This document shows, in pieces, positions 45,354 through 55,089 of a DNA stretch of 64,000 nucleotides (its first letter is position 1; each line of letters begins with the position of its first letter). Location: the NCBI RefSeq assembly GCF_008014345.1, contig NZ_VPFL01000013.1, positions 36,190-100,189 on the forward strand, read 5' to 3'. Below the pieces are notes generated by a model. That model was not told where the DNA came from and searched no databases. It was given only the letters and a program-made list of their open reading frames with translations. Both the position numbers and the translations under genes were made by a program. The stretch is from Pelomicrobium methylotrophicum. GTDB taxonomy: Bacteria; Pseudomonadota; Gammaproteobacteria; Burkholderiales; UBA6910.

Positions 45354-46475
45354 TTTCACGAGCTCCCCGTCGATGCACACGAGGGAGCCGGCGATGATCT
45401 CGTCTTCCCGGTTGAGCGTGAGCTCGCCGGTCTTGGGATCCAGCAGCAGGTTGAGGAAGTTAAGCAGGTTGCGGGCGTATAGGGCGCTCGCGTCGGCCGC
45501 CACCAGGGCCGGCAGGTTGGCGATGCCGACGATCTTCACACCGTGCTTGATCACGATCTTGTCGAGCTCCGAGCCCTCCACGTTCCCGCCCTGCTCGATT
45601 GCCAGGTCGACGATGACCGAACCCGGCTTCATGCTCTTGACTGTGTCTTCCTTGATCAGCTTGGGCGCGGGACGTCCCGGGATCAGCGCCGTGGTGATGA
45701 CGATGTCGGCCGCCTTGGCGCGCTCGTGCACGAGCTCCGCCTGGCGGCGCATCCAGTCGGCCGGCATGGGCCGGGCATAGCCGCCCACGCCTTCCGCGAT
45801 CTCGCGCTCCTCCTGGGTCAGGTACGGCACGTCGAGGAACTTCGCCCCCAGCGACTCCACTTGCTCTTTCACCGCTGGACGCACATCGGAAGCCTCGATC
45901 ACCGCCCCGAGGCGCTTGGCGGTGGCGATCGCCTGCAGTCCCGCCACGCCGGCGCCCAGGACCAGCACCCGGGCCGCCTTCACAGTACCGGCCGCGGTCA
46001 TCAGCATCGGCATGAAGCGCTGATACTCGTTGGCGGCGATGATCACCGCCTTGTAGCCGGCGATGTTGGCCTGGGACGACAGCACGTCCATGGCTTGCGC
46101 CCGCGTGATGCGCGGCAGCCATTCCATGGCGAAGGCAGTGATGCCGTGCCTTGCATACGCCTCCATGGTAGCGCTGTCGTACGGGTTCAGCAGGCCGATG
46201 AGGATGGCGCCCTTCCTGAAATGGGCGAGCTCCTCAAGAGAGGGGCCGCGCACCTTGAGCACGATGTCGGCGTTGGCGTACACCTCCTCGGCGTTGGGCA
46301 CCACTGTGGCCCCCGCTCGCTCGTACTCCACGTCCGGAATGCTCGCCTTCACGCCCGCCGAGGCCTGCACCAGCACCCGGTGACGGCCGCCGGCCACAAG
46401 TTTTTTCACCGTCTCCGGAGTGGCGGCCACGCGGGTCTCCCCCGCGCGAATTTCCGCAGGAACTCCGATCTGCAT
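45345..46475 (-). CDS. pntAA: NAD(P) transhydrogenase subunit alpha part 1 PntAA
   Basis: A 376-residue NAD(H)-binding domain I, related to alanine dehydrogenase: MQIGVPAEIRAGETRVAATPETVKKL, ARVLVLGAGVAGLQAIATAKRLGA (Rossmann fold) and SVIVDLAIEQGGNVEGSE. It is the first gene of the operon. Its stop codon lies within a repeat element. Confidence 0.95.
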   Translation of the reverse strand: MQIGVPAEIRAGETRVAATPETVKKLVAGGRHRVLVQASAGVKASIPDVEYERAGATVVPNAEEVYANADIVLKVRGPSLEELAHFRKGAILIGLLNPYDSATMEAYARHGITAFAMEWLPRITRAQAMDVLSSQANIAGYKAVIIAANEYQRFMPMLMTAAGTVKAARVLVLGAGVAGLQAIATAKRLGAVIEASDVRPAVKEQVESLGAKFLDVPYLTQEEREIAEGVGGYARPMPADWMRRQAELVHERAKAADIVITTALIPGRPAPKLIKEDTVKSMKPGSVIVDLAIEQGGNVEGSELDKIVIKHGVKIVGIANLPALVAADASALYARNLLNFLNLLLDPKTGELTLNREDEIIAGSLVCIDGELVKKT

Positions 46476-46771
46476 GCGTGTTCTCCTTCTTCTTCTCGGA
46501 CGAAGAACCGGCGCTCATGCGGGCCGGACCGATCTGCCCGCAAGCTACTCTCTTTTTCGAAGAACGCCCCTTTTGGCGCCGGAAAGAGGTTATGCGATGA
46601 CCACAAGCGGGCAAATCGCACATCGGCAGCAAACCACCGATTTCCAGCTCTTTGCGCCGCCTCGCCTCCCGGGTCAAGCGAGGCCCAATCCTAATCGCTT
46701 CGCCGGGGGAGCGCAATAACGGCGGTCAAGCACGACGCTATAATGGTTTATGCCTCCAAGACGCTTTCCCC

Positions 46772-48520
46772 ATGCCTTCGATTCGGGTGCTGCCTGACCT
46801 CCTCGTCAGCCAAATCGCCGCGGGAGAGGTCGTGGAACGTCCCGCTTCCGCCCTCAAGGAGCTGCTGGAAAACAGCCTAGACGCGGGCAGCCGCGCGGTG
46901 GCCGTCGAGCTGGCGGAAGGCGGCCAGAAGCTCATCAGAGTGGCGGACGACGGCAGCGGCATCCCCGGCGAGGAGTTGCATCTCGCGCTCGCGCGCCACG
47001 CCACCAGCAAGATCGCCGACCTGGACGATCTCGCCCGCGTGCGCAGCCTGGGCTTCCGGGGCGAAGCGCTGGCAGCAATCGGCGCCGTGGCGCGGCTGAC
47101 GCTTGTGAGCCGCCATGCTTCAGACCCCCACGGATGGGCGATCCGCTGTGAAGCAGGCGCGCTGAGCGCAAAGGAGCCGGCGGCCATTGCGCAGGGCACA
47201 CGGGTCGAGGTGCGCGACCTGTACTTCAACACCCCGGCCCGCCGCAAGTTTCTGAAGAGCGAAGCCACGGAGTACGCCCACTGCGAGGAGGCCTTCGTCC
47301 GCGTCGCCCTCTCTCGCCCGGACTTGCGCTTCACTCTCAAGCATAATGGGCGGCTGCGTTGGTCGTTGAAACCCGCCGAGGCGGCTGCAAGAATCGGAGA
47401 GCTCCTGGGAGAGGAGTTCATCCGCGCCTCGGTCGCCATCGACGAGCGCGCTGCGGGGCTGCGGCTGTTCGGGCTGGCTGCGCTGCCCACGTACAGCCGG
47501 GGGAGTCGGGACGACCAGTACCTCTTCGTCAACGGCCGTTTCGTTCGCGACAAGCTCATTGCCCACGCAGTGCGCGAGGCGTACCGGGACGTGCTGCACC
47601 ACCAGCGGCATCCGGCCTACGCCTTGTTCCTCGAACTGGATCCCGAGGCGGTGGACGTGAACGTGCACCCCACGAAGAGCGAAGTGCGATTCCGCGACGC
47701 CCGGGCCGTGCACCGGTTCGTCTTCCACGTCCTGAACAAGGCCCTGGCCCGCCCCCAGGCCGGCGCCGAACCCGCACCGTCGCCCACCCGGCTGACCACG
47801 CCCCCCCAGTCCGTCTCATCGCCTCGCCAGATGGCGGTCCCCCTCGCCGCAGCGCAGCCCGTCGCCGCCTACGAAGCGGAATTCGCCCGGGCCCTCGCCG
47901 AGACGCACAGCGCGTCCACGCCACAAGCCTCGGAGGTTCCGCCCCTCGGTTTCGCCCTCGCCCAGCTCTGCGGCGTCTACATCCTGGCCCAGAACGCCCA
48001 TGGCCTGGTGGTGGTGGACATGCACGCCGCCCACGAGCGCATCGTGTACGAGGGGCTGAAGAGCGCCCTGGATGCCCGGGCGGTGGCATCCCAGCCCCTG
48101 CTGATCCCCGTCACGCTGGCCGTGGACGAGGCAGACGTGGAGACAGTGGAAGAAAACCAGCCGCTGATCGCAAGCTTGGGGTTCGACATCGCCCCTCTTT
48201 CGCCCACCGTGCTTGCGGTGCGGGCCGTGCCCTCGCTGCTCAAGGAGGCCGACGCGGCCAGCCTCGCCCGAGACTTGCTGCGGGAAATCCGGGAGTACGG
48301 GGCCGCCGCAACGGCAACCGCGCGACGCAACGAACTGCTCGGGCGGCTCGCCTGCCACGGGGCCGTGCGCGCGAACCGGCGCCTGACGCTGGACGAGATG
48401 AACGCCTTGTTGCGGCAGATAGAGGTCACCGAACGCTCCGGCCAGTGTAACCACGGGCGCCCCACCTGGTTCCAGCTCACCCTGGAGGAGCTGGACCGCA
48501 TGTTCATGCGCGGAAGATAG
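46772..48520 (+). CDS. mutL: DNA mismatch repair protein MutL
   Basis: A 582-residue GHKL ATPase: LLVSQIAAGEVVERPASALKELLENSLDAGS (motif I), DDGSGIPGEEL (motif II), TSKIADLDDL and SLGFRGEALAAI (motif III), GTRVEVRDLYFNTPARRKF, then a C-terminal dimerisation domain with CHGAVRAN and NHGRPTWFQL. It links MutS to the downstream repair nuclease. ATG 46772 opens on the family start, although no clear ribosome site is visible. It runs 3 bp into miaA. Confidence 0.95.
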   Translation: MPSIRVLPDLLVSQIAAGEVVERPASALKELLENSLDAGSRAVAVELAEGGQKLIRVADDGSGIPGEELHLALARHATSKIADLDDLARVRSLGFRGEALAAIGAVARLTLVSRHASDPHGWAIRCEAGALSAKEPAAIAQGTRVEVRDLYFNTPARRKFLKSEATEYAHCEEAFVRVALSRPDLRFTLKHNGRLRWSLKPAEAAARIGELLGEEFIRASVAIDERAAGLRLFGLAALPTYSRGSRDDQYLFVNGRFVRDKLIAHAVREAYRDVLHHQRHPAYALFLELDPEAVDVNVHPTKSEVRFRDARAVHRFVFHVLNKALARPQAGAEPAPSPTRLTTPPQSVSSPRQMAVPLAAAQPVAAYEAEFARALAETHSASTPQASEVPPLGFALAQLCGVYILAQNAHGLVVVDMHAAHERIVYEGLKSALDARAVASQPLLIPVTLAVDEADVETVEENQPLIASLGFDIAPLSPTVLAVRAVPSLLKEADAASLARDLLREIREYGAAATATARRNELLGRLACHGAVRANRRLTLDEMNALLRQIEVTERSGQCNHGRPTWFQLTLEELDRMFMRGR

Positions 48521-48523
48521 ACG

Positions 48524-49531
48524 GTGAAGACGGATACGCCCAGGCTGGACGAGGGCGGCCCCCGCGGCCGCAGGGAACCTTATCCGCCCGCCATCTTCCT
48601 GATGGGGCCCACCGCCAGCGGAAAGACCGCTGTCGCGGTGGCACTTGCCCGGCGGTTGCCGGTGGAAATCGTGAGCGTCGACTCCTCGCTGGTCTATCGC
48701 CACATGAACATCGGCACCGCCAAGCCCGACGCCGAAACGCTCAAAGCGGCGCCGCACCATCTGATCGACCTGGTGGAGCCCTATGAAGCCTATTCGGCGG
48801 GACGCTTCCGCGACGACGCCCTCACGGTCATGCGCGAAATCACCGAGCGTGGCCGCATCCCGCTTCTCGTGGGCGGAACCATGCTGTACTTCAAGGCCCT
48901 GCGGGAAGGCCTGGCGGAATTGCCCAGAGCCGATCCAGCGCTGCGGCTGGTGATCGACAACATGGCCGCGGAGCGGGGCTGGCCGGCGCTGCACGAAGAA
49001 CTCGGGCGCGTGGACCCCGAGACCGCGGCGCGGCTGTCTCCCAACGACGCCCAGCGCATCCAGCGGGCCCTGGAGGTGTACTACCTGACCGAGCGGCCGC
49101 TTTCCGCGCTCCTCAAGAAACCCAAGTACGTCTACTTCCCCTACCGCCCCATTGCCGTCGCCCTGGTGCCCGGCGATCGCGAGCGGCTGCACAAGCGCAT
49201 CGCCGATCGCTTCGAAGCCATGCTGGAACAGGGGCTGATCGGGGAAGTGCGCTGGCTGCGTCGTCACTACGCCCTGGACCTTTCCATGCCGTCCATGCGC
49301 TGTGTCGGCTACCGGCAGGTATGGAAGTACCTGGAGGGCGAGTACACGCTGGAAGTCATGCGGGAGCGGGCCGTGGCGGCGACGCGCCAACTCGCCAAGC
49401 GGCAGCTCACCTGGCTGCGGGCGATGAAGGACGTGACCGAGTTCGACTGCTTCGCAGAGCGCGTCGCGGAGGAAGTGCTGGCATATCTCGAGGCTGTGAT
49501 CGACGCTCCAGGGGAGCAGGGGCACCGCTAG
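48524..49531 (+). CDS. miaA: tRNA dimethylallyltransferase MiaA
   Basis: A 335-residue enzyme that adds dimethylallyl to A37 of UNN-decoding tRNAs. AIFLMGPTASGKTAVAVALA (P-loop), IVSVDSSLVYRHMNIGTAKP, LVGGTMLYFKAL and MRCVGYRQVW are diagnostic. The start is GTG 48524, giving a 20-residue extension before the P-loop; mutL-miaA order is common. It ends 27 bp before the convergent arnD. Confidence 0.95.
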   Translation: MKTDTPRLDEGGPRGRREPYPPAIFLMGPTASGKTAVAVALARRLPVEIVSVDSSLVYRHMNIGTAKPDAETLKAAPHHLIDLVEPYEAYSAGRFRDDALTVMREITERGRIPLLVGGTMLYFKALREGLAELPRADPALRLVIDNMAAERGWPALHEELGRVDPETAARLSPNDAQRIQRALEVYYLTERPLSALLKKPKYVYFPYRPIAVALVPGDRERLHKRIADRFEAMLEQGLIGEVRWLRRHYALDLSMPSMRCVGYRQVWKYLEGEYTLEVMRERAVAATRQLAKRQLTWLRAMKDVTEFDCFAERVAEEVLAYLEAVIDAPGEQGHR

Positions 49532-49558
49532 CGCTCGACTGCGTCGGCTGCGCGCCCG

Positions 49559-50530
49559 TCAGCCACGCCGCTCGAAGGCACAAGGGCCCGGCCGAAGCGG
49601 CGATTCAGAAAGAAGCGCTGGCGGGGTCAGGGGGCGCGGCGCCTGCATGGCCACCGTCCCGGTCCTGCCAGGCACCTTGCCGGGGACGACCTCATGCACC
49701 GGCAGGGCATCGAGGCAAAGCGTTGCGAATAACTGGCCGAGCGACACGAGCTCGTAGCCTTGCGAGCGCCAACCGTCGAGCAGGCGTTCGAGGACCGGCA
49801 TGAGCTTCATGCCCTCCAGCTCGGCGTGCAGGGTATAGACGTGGCCACCGGGTGGCGGAGTTCGAGTAAGCCCCAGCAGATGGTCTGCCACCGTATCGAC
49901 GGTGATCGCTTGGAGCCCGATCAGCTCATCCAGCGTAGGCAACGTGGTCGGCAGTTGCGGGCACGCGATCGTGTTTCCATTCACCAGCGGGAGGAAAGGC
50001 CCGCGGCCTCGAGTATCGGAGCAATATCGAAAGCCAAGCCTCGCTTCGAGCTCCAATGCGTGAGCGTTGATCTGCCAGCCGGCCGCCCCGTGCGTGTGCG
50101 CTGCCACGCCGAACACCTGCTCGAACGCTTTGCAAGCGAGGCGCATCTGGCGCTCCGTCCAGGCCGCGTCGCCCCGATTCACGCCGTCCTGCCACAGGAC
50201 ATGGTTGTAGCAGTGGATACCCACCTCGAATCCGGCATCGCGGGCGGCTCGCATCGCGGCGGCCGCACACCGGCCGATGTCCGGCCCTGGCAACAGAGTG
50301 CCGTAGAGCAGCGTCTTCAAACCGTAGTGGGCCAGTACCGACGTGCGGGAGACTTTGCCGAGGAAGCCGCGACGGAACACCCGTTTAATCGCACGTCCAG
50401 TATGATCGGGTCCCAGGCTGAACAGGAACGTGGCCCCGGCGCCGTGGCGCTGCAACGCATCAATCAACCGCGGCACGCCTTCGCGAGTCCCGCGCAGCGT
50501 GTCCACATCGATCTTGAGGGCGAGTCGCAT
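49559..50530 (-). CDS. arnD: 4-deoxy-4-formamido-L-arabinose-phosphoundecaprenol deformylase ArnD
   Basis: A 323-residue polysaccharide-deacetylase-family protein: MRLALKIDVDTLRGTREGVPRL, GATFLFSLGPDHTGRAI and GFEVGIHCYNHVLWQDG hold the metal-site Asp and His residues of ArnD. It removes the formyl group before flipping of the lipid-linked sugar. It is the last gene of the arn operon, 10 bp after the decarboxylase. ATG 50530 fits the family start. Confidence 0.92.
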   Translation of the reverse strand: MRLALKIDVDTLRGTREGVPRLIDALQRHGAGATFLFSLGPDHTGRAIKRVFRRGFLGKVSRTSVLAHYGLKTLLYGTLLPGPDIGRCAAAAMRAARDAGFEVGIHCYNHVLWQDGVNRGDAAWTERQMRLACKAFEQVFGVAAHTHGAAGWQINAHALELEARLGFRYCSDTRGRGPFLPLVNGNTIACPQLPTTLPTLDELIGLQAITVDTVADHLLGLTRTPPPGGHVYTLHAELEGMKLMPVLERLLDGWRSQGYELVSLGQLFATLCLDALPVHEVVPGKVPGRTGTVAMQAPRPLTPPALLSESPLRPGPCAFERRG

Positions 50531-50540
50531 GGCGCCGCGG

Positions 50541-51593
50541 TCAAGGCTCCTCGGCAACCAGGTCCTTGGCCCGGGCGACGCGCGCCCGGTAGGCGTCGAA
50601 GATGGCGCGCAGCGCCGCCTCCATGCCCACCCGCGGCTGCCATCCCAGGTCCGTGCACGTGTTGGTGATCTTGGGCACCCGGTGCGGGATGTCCTGATAG
50701 CCTTCCCCGTAGTACACCGTCGAAGTGGTCTCCACCAGCCTCACCTGCCTCGCCGCTTTCTCGTACTCAGGGTACTCGAGCGCCAGGCGGAGCATCATCT
50801 GGGCCAGTTCCCGCACCGAGAAGTCGTTGGCCGGATTGCCGATGTTATAAATCCGGCCGTCGGCCACCCCGCGCGGATTCTCCAGGATCCGCATCAGGGC
50901 GTCGATCCCGTCGTCGATGTAGGTGAAAGTGCGCCGCTGGTGGCCTCCATCCACCAAGTAAATGGGCTCGCCACGAACGATGTGTTCCAGGAATTGGGTG
51001 ACCACCCGCGAGCTTCCCTCCCTGGCGGTCTGCAGGCTGTCGAGACCGGCGCCGATCCAGTTGAACGGCCTGAAGAGCGTGAACTTGAGCCCGTGCTGCG
51101 CGCCGTAAGCCCAGATCACCCGATCCATCAGTTGCTTGGCGCAGGCATAAATCCATCGCGACTTCCTGATGGGTCCCAGCACCAGCTCGGAGGTTTCAGG
51201 ATCGAACTCGGCATCCCGGCACATGCCATAGACTTCGGACGTAGACGGAAAGATGAGTCGCTTCCTCCAGCGCACGCAGGAGCGCACGATGGGCAGGTTG
51301 GCCTCGAAGTCCAGCTCGAAAACCGCCAACGGATCCTTGACGTAAGTGGCAGGCGTGGCGATGGCCACGAGCGGCAGCACAATGTCGCATTTCTTGACGT
51401 GGTACTCGATCCACTCCCGGTTGATCGTGATATCGCCCTCGCAGAAATGGAATCGGGAGTGGTCCATGAATTCCGCCACGCGATCCGAGGACATGTCCAT
51501 GCCGTAGACGTCCCAGTCAGTGGCGGAGAGGATTCGCCGCGATAGATGGTGGCCGATAAAGCCATTGACCCCAAGGATGAGTATTTTCTTCAC
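50541..51593 (-). CDS. UDP-glucuronate decarboxylase (ArnA C-terminal half as a separate protein)
   Basis: A 350-residue extended short-chain dehydrogenase: KKILILGVNGFIGHHLSRRI (NAD site), FPSTSEVYGMC and RWIYACAKQLMDRVIWAYG with the catalytic Tyr-x3-Lys. These match ArnA's dehydrogenase domain very closely. It oxidises UDP-glucuronate and decarboxylates it to UDP-4-keto-pentose. In enteric bacteria it is fused to the formyltransferase; here it is a separate gene 20 bp downstream of it. Confidence 0.92.
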   Translation of the reverse strand: MKKILILGVNGFIGHHLSRRILSATDWDVYGMDMSSDRVAEFMDHSRFHFCEGDITINREWIEYHVKKCDIVLPLVAIATPATYVKDPLAVFELDFEANLPIVRSCVRWRKRLIFPSTSEVYGMCRDAEFDPETSELVLGPIRKSRWIYACAKQLMDRVIWAYGAQHGLKFTLFRPFNWIGAGLDSLQTAREGSSRVVTQFLEHIVRGEPIYLVDGGHQRRTFTYIDDGIDALMRILENPRGVADGRIYNIGNPANDFSVRELAQMMLRLALEYPEYEKAARQVRLVETTSTVYYGEGYQDIPHRVPKITNTCTDLGWQPRVGMEAALRAIFDAYRARVARAKDLVAEEP

Positions 51594-51613
51594 GATTCGA
51601 CAAACCTAAAGTC

Positions 51614-52537
51614 TTAACTGCTCAAGCGCACAACATCGGTCCCGAATGTTTGCCGCAAGTCGCCGGCGCGAAGCGGCCTGCCGTCGAGCTCGGCCTCGAT
51701 CACGCGCAGCAGCCCACCCTTGATACACCGGACGTAGATCTCTCCCTGTCGCTCCAGCAATGCCGGCTGACCCGGGCAATCGTCCTCCCCCGGTAACCAC
51801 AGCGTTCGCAGCAGCCGCAGCCTGCGTCCGCGCACGTCGGCGAAGGCGCCGGGATAGGGGGGCGCCACCGCCCGTACCAGGTTGTGGATTTCCCAGGCGC
51901 TGCGGGTCCAGTCGATGCGCCCCGCCTCTGGCGTGCGTCTTCCGTAATAGCTGCCAGCGGACAGATCCTGGGGCTTCAGCGAGGCAGTGCCGGCGAGCAG
52001 CCGCAGCAGCGAGCGGTCGAGCACCATTTCCGCCGCCACTGTGACTTTGCGAAACACTTCGATTGCCGTGTCGTTCGGCAGGATCGGCACCGGCTGCTGA
52101 TCCACAATGCGCCCCGCGTCCGGTTGCTCCACCATCTCGTGCAGCGTCGCCCCCGTTTCGCGCTCGCCGCGGATAATGGCCCAGTTGACCGGTGCCCGCC
52201 CGCGATATTTGGGCAACAGCGAGCCGTGCATATTGAACGCGCCGCCAGCGGCCTTGAGCAGGGGCGCGCCGAGAAGCTTTCGGTAATAGAACGAGAACAG
52301 AAAGTCGGGCCGCAGGGCCCGGACTCGCTCCACCAGCTCCGGTATGTTTGGATCTGCAGGCGTGAGCAGCGGCAGACGATGTTCCCGTGCCAGCGCAGCC
52401 ACGCTTTGAAACCAGATCTGCTCCGCAGGGTCGTCTTCATGGGTGATCACGAGCGCCACGTCCATCCCGTGGGCGAGCAACACCGACAGGCAGCGCACGC
52501 CCACGTCGTGGTAAGCGAAAACCACCGCCCGTTTCAT
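51614..52537 (-). CDS. UDP-4-amino-4-deoxy-L-arabinose formyltransferase (ArnA N-terminal half as a separate protein)
   Basis: A 307-residue formyltransferase: MKRAVVFAYHDVGVRCLSVLLAHGMDVALVITHEDDP, FSFYYRKLL and GAFNMHGSLLPKYRGRAPVNWAII with the catalytic Asn and His, then ATLHEMVEQPDAGRIVDQQ with the catalytic Asp. A C-terminal OB-like domain follows. The ATG at 52537 overlaps the arnC stop (ATGA). It transfers formyl from N10-formyl-THF. Confidence 0.92.
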   Translation of the reverse strand: MKRAVVFAYHDVGVRCLSVLLAHGMDVALVITHEDDPAEQIWFQSVAALAREHRLPLLTPADPNIPELVERVRALRPDFLFSFYYRKLLGAPLLKAAGGAFNMHGSLLPKYRGRAPVNWAIIRGERETGATLHEMVEQPDAGRIVDQQPVPILPNDTAIEVFRKVTVAAEMVLDRSLLRLLAGTASLKPQDLSAGSYYGRRTPEAGRIDWTRSAWEIHNLVRAVAPPYPGAFADVRGRRLRLLRTLWLPGEDDCPGQPALLERQGEIYVRCIKGGLLRVIEAELDGRPLRAGDLRQTFGTDVVRLSS

Positions 52538-53550
52538 CGGCCTGTTTGCACCCGCCGTGTATCCGGTTGGGCCGCTGAGGCATCCGGCGCCGAATCCGTC
52601 GCGCACGGCAACTGCTCAAGCACCGCCTCCACCAGGTAGCGCGGCCTCCCGCGCACTTCTTGATAGATGCGCCCGACGTATTCGCCCAGCAACCCAAGCC
52701 CGAAAAGCACCATACCGATCAGGAAAAATTCGACGATGTCCCGGTCGAACAACGATAAGACGCCCCGCTCCAGCTCGCCGGCGAGCAGGCGCTTCATGAT
52801 CAGGACGACATAGGCGGCCGCGGCGCCCAGCGCCACCAGCATTCCGAGCAGCGAAAACATCTGCAGTGGCAGCAATGAAAAGCCGGTCATCAGGTCGAAG
52901 TTGAGGCGGATGAGCTTGTAGAGCGAATACTTGGTGGTGCCCGCCTGGCGCGCGTCGTGGGCCACCTCGATCTCTGTCGGACGCCGCGCGAAGAGGTAGG
53001 CGAGCGCAGGAATGAAGGTATTGGCCTCGCGGCAGCGGTTGATGGCATCGACCACGTGCCGGTGGTAGGCGCGCAGCATGCAACCCTGATCGCTCATGCG
53101 GATTCGGGTGGTCCGCTCGCGCAAGGCGTTCAGCAGGCGCGAAGCCAGCCGACGGAACAAGGCGTCCTGCCGCCTGCGGCGGATCGAGCCGACGTAGTCG
53201 TAGCCTGCCCGAACGGCGGCCACCAGCCTGGCGATTTCCTCCGGCGGGTTCTGGAGATCAGCATCCAGGGTGACGACGATCTGTCCCCGGCAGCGCTCGA
53301 ACCCGGCCATGATCGCCATGTGCTGGCCGAAGTTGCCGGCGAGCAATATCACCCGCGTACACTCGGGTCGTTGCTGGAACTGGCCGCGCAACAGGGCCGC
53401 CGAGCCATCACTGCTGCCATCGTCGACGAAGATGACTTCGTAGCGTAGACCGAGCGCATCGAGCGCCGGATACAGGCGTTCGAACAACAGCGGCAATCCG
53501 GTCTCCTCGTTGTACACCGGGATCACGACCGACAGCTCGGGCGGGTTCAC
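52534..53550 (-). CDS. arnC: Undecaprenyl-phosphate 4-deoxy-4-formamido-L-arabinose transferase ArnC
   Basis: A 338-residue GT2 glycosyltransferase: LSVVIPVYNEETGLPLLFERL, VIFVDDGSSDGS and VTLDADLQNPPEEI (DxD), with two C-terminal membrane helices (about 223-255 and 270-300). It attaches the formylated sugar to undecaprenyl phosphate on the inner membrane. The start is GTG 53550, overlapping the arnB stop (GTGA). Confidence 0.92.
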   Translation of the reverse strand: MNPPELSVVIPVYNEETGLPLLFERLYPALDALGLRYEVIFVDDGSSDGSAALLRGQFQQRPECTRVILLAGNFGQHMAIMAGFERCRGQIVVTLDADLQNPPEEIARLVAAVRAGYDYVGSIRRRRQDALFRRLASRLLNALRERTTRIRMSDQGCMLRAYHRHVVDAINRCREANTFIPALAYLFARRPTEIEVAHDARQAGTTKYSLYKLIRLNFDLMTGFSLLPLQMFSLLGMLVALGAAAAYVVLIMKRLLAGELERGVLSLFDRDIVEFFLIGMVLFGLGLLGEYVGRIYQEVRGRPRYLVEAVLEQLPCATDSAPDASAAQPDTRRVQTGR

Positions 53551-54677
53551 AGCCTGTTCTCCTGTACGATTTGGACCGCCGCCTCGCACACGCGGTCCAC
53601 GTCCGACAGCGTCATTGCCGGGAAAAGCGGCAAGGTGACGGTTTCTCTGCCTATCCGCTCGGCATTGGGGAAATCCCCCTCTGCATAGCCGAGCGCTCGA
53701 TACCGTCTGAACAGGTGGATCGCGGGATAGTGAATTCCGACTCCAATGCCGCGCTCGTGCATCGCCTGGATGAACTGCCGGCGCGTGATGCGCAACCGCT
53801 CGAGCGGAAGCAGCAGCGCGAACAAGTGCCAGCTGTGGCCATCGTCGCCGCGGTCAGGAAGCAGAAACGGCGGATCGCTGTGTAGCTTCTCGAGATAGCG
53901 CCGCGCGCGTTCGCGTCGCAGCCGGTTGAAATGCTCCAGTTGCCGCAGCTGGCCCAAGCCCACCGCCGCCGCCACATCGGACAGGTTGAACTTCCCCCCC
54001 GCCTCGACCACTTCCATCTCACCCTGCGCATCGCGGTCGATGCCGTGGAACCGCAGCCGCTCGGCGCGCGCCGCCTCGTCCGGGTCATCGAGCACCAGCG
54101 CCCCGCCCTCGATGGTGGTCATGTTTTTGTTGGGATGGAACGAGAAGCACACCAGGTCGCCGACGCTGCCGATGCGTCGGCCGTGCCAAGACGCGCCGAT
54201 GGCATGAGCTGCATCCTCGATCACCCGCAAGCCATGACGTTGTGCCAGCGCGTAGAGCCGGTCCAGGTCGAGCGGCAGGCCAGCGAAGTGCACCGGGAGG
54301 ATGGCGCGCGTGCGCGACGTGACGGCTGATTCCGCCTGCCCCAGGTCGAGGTTGCGAGTCGCCAAGTCCACGTCCACGAACACGGGCCGTGCGCCGACGC
54401 GCAATACGACGTTCGCGGTGGCGACGAAAGACATTGCGGGCACGATGACTTCATCGCCCGGCCCGATCCCGCACACTTGCAGCGCCACCTCCAGGGCAGC
54501 GGTCGCCGAGGTGAAGGTGCGTACGATGCGCCCCCCCAGGTAGCCCGAAAGCGCCTGTTCCAGGGCCTGCACCCGCGGTCCGCTGGCGAGCCAACCCGAG
54601 CGCAGCGTCTCCACGACCGCGGCAATGGTTTCCGAGTCCAGGGACGGCCGGGCGAACGGAAGGTAATCGTCAACCAT
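53547..54677 (-). CDS. arnB: UDP-4-amino-4-deoxy-L-arabinose aminotransferase ArnB
   Basis: A 376-residue DegT-family PLP enzyme: MVDDYLPFARPSLDSETIAAVVETLRSGWLASGP is the ArnB start, GDEVIVPAMSFVATANVV and VIEDAAHAIGASW line the PLP site, and the lysine in CFSFHPNKNMTTIEGG forms the Schiff base. It converts the 4-keto pentose to the amino sugar. Confidence 0.94.
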   Translation of the reverse strand: MVDDYLPFARPSLDSETIAAVVETLRSGWLASGPRVQALEQALSGYLGGRIVRTFTSATAALEVALQVCGIGPGDEVIVPAMSFVATANVVLRVGARPVFVDVDLATRNLDLGQAESAVTSRTRAILPVHFAGLPLDLDRLYALAQRHGLRVIEDAAHAIGASWHGRRIGSVGDLVCFSFHPNKNMTTIEGGALVLDDPDEAARAERLRFHGIDRDAQGEMEVVEAGGKFNLSDVAAAVGLGQLRQLEHFNRLRRERARRYLEKLHSDPPFLLPDRGDDGHSWHLFALLLPLERLRITRRQFIQAMHERGIGVGIHYPAIHLFRRYRALGYAEGDFPNAERIGRETVTLPLFPAMTLSDVDRVCEAAVQIVQENRL

Positions 54678-54717
54678 GTGAAGTCTCCAGCGGCTCGCGC
54701 AACGTCCGGACGCGGAT

Positions 54718-55089
54718 TCAACTGCGGGCCACGATGAAGACGCCGGCAACGATCATGCCGATCCCGAGCAGCCGTGTCGGGGACACCGCCTCGCCGAGCA
54801 GCCACCACGCCGCGCCAGCGCTCACCACGTAGCCGATCGACAGCATGGGATACGCAACACTCACTTCCACCCGCGACAACGCCAGGATCCACACCACGAC
54901 GCTCACCCCGTAGCAGGCGATTCCGCCGAGAATACGAGGTTCGGTGGCAAGCTGAACGCCCACCGGCACGATGTTGTGCCAGACGAACTCGAATTGCCCG
55001 ACGCTGTTGGTTCCCGCCTTGAGAAGCAATTGCGCGGTGGCGTTCAGCAGCACGCCGGTCAGCACCAGCAGCAGGCTGACTGCGCTCAT
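54718..55089 (-). CDS. ArnE-like flippase subunit (SMR/EamA-type)
   Basis: A 123-residue protein with four membrane helices: LLLVLTGVLLNATAQLLLKAG, then the CYGVSVVVWILALSRVEVSVAYPMLSIGYV segment typical of small multidrug-resistance-like proteins. Its place in the arn operon suggests it flips the lipid-linked sugar; no second (ArnF) subunit follows, so it may work as a homodimer. It overlaps arnT by 4 bp. Confidence 0.82.
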   Translation of the reverse strand: MSAVSLLLVLTGVLLNATAQLLLKAGTNSVGQFEFVWHNIVPVGVQLATEPRILGGIACYGVSVVVWILALSRVEVSVAYPMLSIGYVVSAGAAWWLLGEAVSPTRLLGIGMIVAGVFIVARS